Positions 62,501 through 64,000 of a DNA stretch of 64,000 nucleotides are shown here, in pieces. Within the stretch, counting starts at the first letter, position 1; every line of letters starts with the position of its first letter. Below the pieces are notes generated by a model. That model was given only the letters and a program-made list of their open reading frames with translations. It was not told the DNA's origin and searched no databases. The translations under genes and the position numbers were made by a program. The stretch lies in the NCBI GenBank assembly GCA_013397695.1, contig VYZI01000665.1:107049-171048 (forward strand), in the 5' to 3' direction. Source of the DNA: Centropus unirufus. Taxonomy: Eukaryota; Chordata; Aves; Cuculiformes; Centropidae.

Positions 62501-64000
62501 GAGGGACTGGAAAAAGCTTTTGAACAGAAAACATATTTTTAGCAGCATCCTAAGATGCCCTTCTAGAGCTCCTTTCCCTTCTGCACGATGCTGGCCATTC
62601 CGACTCTGTACTAAGGGTTATTTTTCAGAACATGAGCCAAAATATTGATTATTCCCTGAGGAGCATCACTGGGAATGTTGTTGACAAAAGGAATGCAGCC
62701 CACAGACAACTCTAAATAAGGAATTGGCATTGCTGGCTTGAAATGCACCCTCTCCTGGGGGGAGGCCCCAGAGCCTGGCACTGCTCGGAAATGACACAGC
62801 CGTGCTGCTGCAGCTCCTGCCTGTTTGATGGACACGTGAAAGGGCTCCAGGGACGTTCCACCAATCCTCTGGTAGGCAGTGGTGTGAAGTAAAGCTCGCA
62901 CAATGGAAACGTCGTGCCAGGTAGCTGCCCAGCCCATGCACTCCTTCATTCCTTCCCTGCCCTGTGCCAGGACACCTCTTGGCTCCGTCTGTCATTCTGA
63001 CCTTCTGACCTCATGTGACCTGGCCATAGTGCTTTGCTTGTTCCTGATACTGGAGTTTGGAGCTGAACCTTTGCCTGTAAAGTTTCTAAGGCTATTCGTT
63101 TAGTTCTGGGTTGAATCATCAAACCTCTTTGTAAGGCTATGGTTTATTTGCAAAATCACACCAAAGCAAGTGGAATTTAGCCTCTAGCCTTGGCTTCCCT
63201 AGACTGAGCAAACCCCTAAGCACTCAGGGTGAGAACCGATGAGTTTTGCTTCTCGTCGGCCTTTTCTGCCAGCGCTCATCACGTGAGTGCTTGCCTGTAC
63301 CACTCAAAGCCTTGCTTATTCCTATAAGTGGTTTCAGTTCTCCTCTAAAACTGATGTAATCAGACACTCCTGGTTTTTCACCGCAACAGTGGAAATCAAC
63401 AGGCTGAACTATGCTTTCCTCTAAATTGACTCCTCTGTCCCTGGATGAATAGCATTTAGGTGACGCAGTAAAAGAATTTGGCCCTCTGTTTACATCGGAT
63501 TTGGTTCGTTCCAGCCCTGGAGGTGTATGTGCTGGGAGCAGGAGGAGAGAAGGGCTCTGCAGTCAGAGGCTACTCATGTTCCCCATGTCAGGGGAGGGTG
63601 GGAGGGAGCAGCTCAAGACCACCCACCCGACTCTGCTTTGTAGATTACTGAGTGCATGAATTGGGATTGGTGTAGATCGAGATTCGGGGCTGAACAGAGA
63701 GTAGTGTAAATCCTTGCGTTCCTGCCTGTGTGCAGTGTGATCCTAGCTGCTTCACCCCTGGGGATTCCAACAGAAGAGAATGTGTGACTACTTCAGAGAA
63801 AAGAACAGCAGTTGAGAAGTATGTGAGGACTGGGCTAAGACTGCTTTAATCCGTTGCAGCGATGAAAAAGGCTCTCTCTCTTCCTGCAGGCATTAGAGAG
63901 CCCAGCAGGACAGGGGAGTGGAGGTTGAGAGAACTGCTGCACCGAGATCTGGTGCTGGTTCAGTGACTGCCTCAATGGCAAAGTCTGCTTCCTGGAAGTC
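59600..64000. other. Upstream flank of MYOM3, no gene recognised
   Basis: About 4.4 kb to the window end. In human the next gene on this side is IL22RA1 on the same strand, but no exon of a cytokine receptor could be found. A GC-rich patch at about 61370-61580 yields open frames on several phases that look compositional. No repeat family was identified. Confidence 0.5.

Overview
The window is vertebrate nuclear DNA, most likely from a bird. The evidence is an intact FABP10 gene (liver basic fatty-acid/bile-acid-binding protein, absent from the therian mammals I know), a degraded CR1 LINE 3' end, and compact introns. The gene order CNR2 - PNRC2 - SRSF10 - FABP10 - MYOM3 matches the human 1p36.11 block CNR2-PNRC2-SRSF10-MYOM3 with FABP10 added. 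The FABP10 protein differs at many positions from the chicken protein as I remember it, so the species is probably not chicken.

Layout, left to right. CNR2 (cannabinoid receptor 2, minus strand) has its coding exon at 1094-2143. About 8.4 kb of non-coding DNA follows, with one LTR-like patch near 8.7-9.2 kb. A CpG-island promoter at 10.56-11.45 kb drives PNRC2 (plus strand), whose CDS at 12701-13123 lies in one exon preceded by two predicted non-coding exons. SRSF10 (minus) converges on it, with six coding exons from 25332 down to 19080 and a predicted 4-kb 3'UTR. Its second intron is a U12-type AT-AC intron. FABP10 (minus) has four exons between 30538 and 27948 with a TATA/HNF1-type promoter. 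MYOM3 (myomesin-3, minus) fills 32.7-59.6 kb. I could place 36 coding exons with consistent reading phase, giving 1418 residues, plus a candidate first exon and muscle-type promoter near 59.5 kb. The last 4.4 kb shows nothing I recognise.

The genes are not an operon and do not share a pathway: a GPCR, an mRNA-decay/nuclear-receptor adaptor, an SR-like splicing regulator, a hepatic lipid carrier and a sarcomere M-band protein. I see no wholly new system. The most informative points are the AT-AC intron inside a splicing-factor gene, an in-frame alternative acceptor in MYOM3, a spliced uORF in PNRC2, a Lys-to-Gln change at position 3.28 of CNR2, and the paired cysteines in FABP10. All exon boundaries were read by eye from splice signals, reading phase and remembered homologues; no search or RNA data were available.
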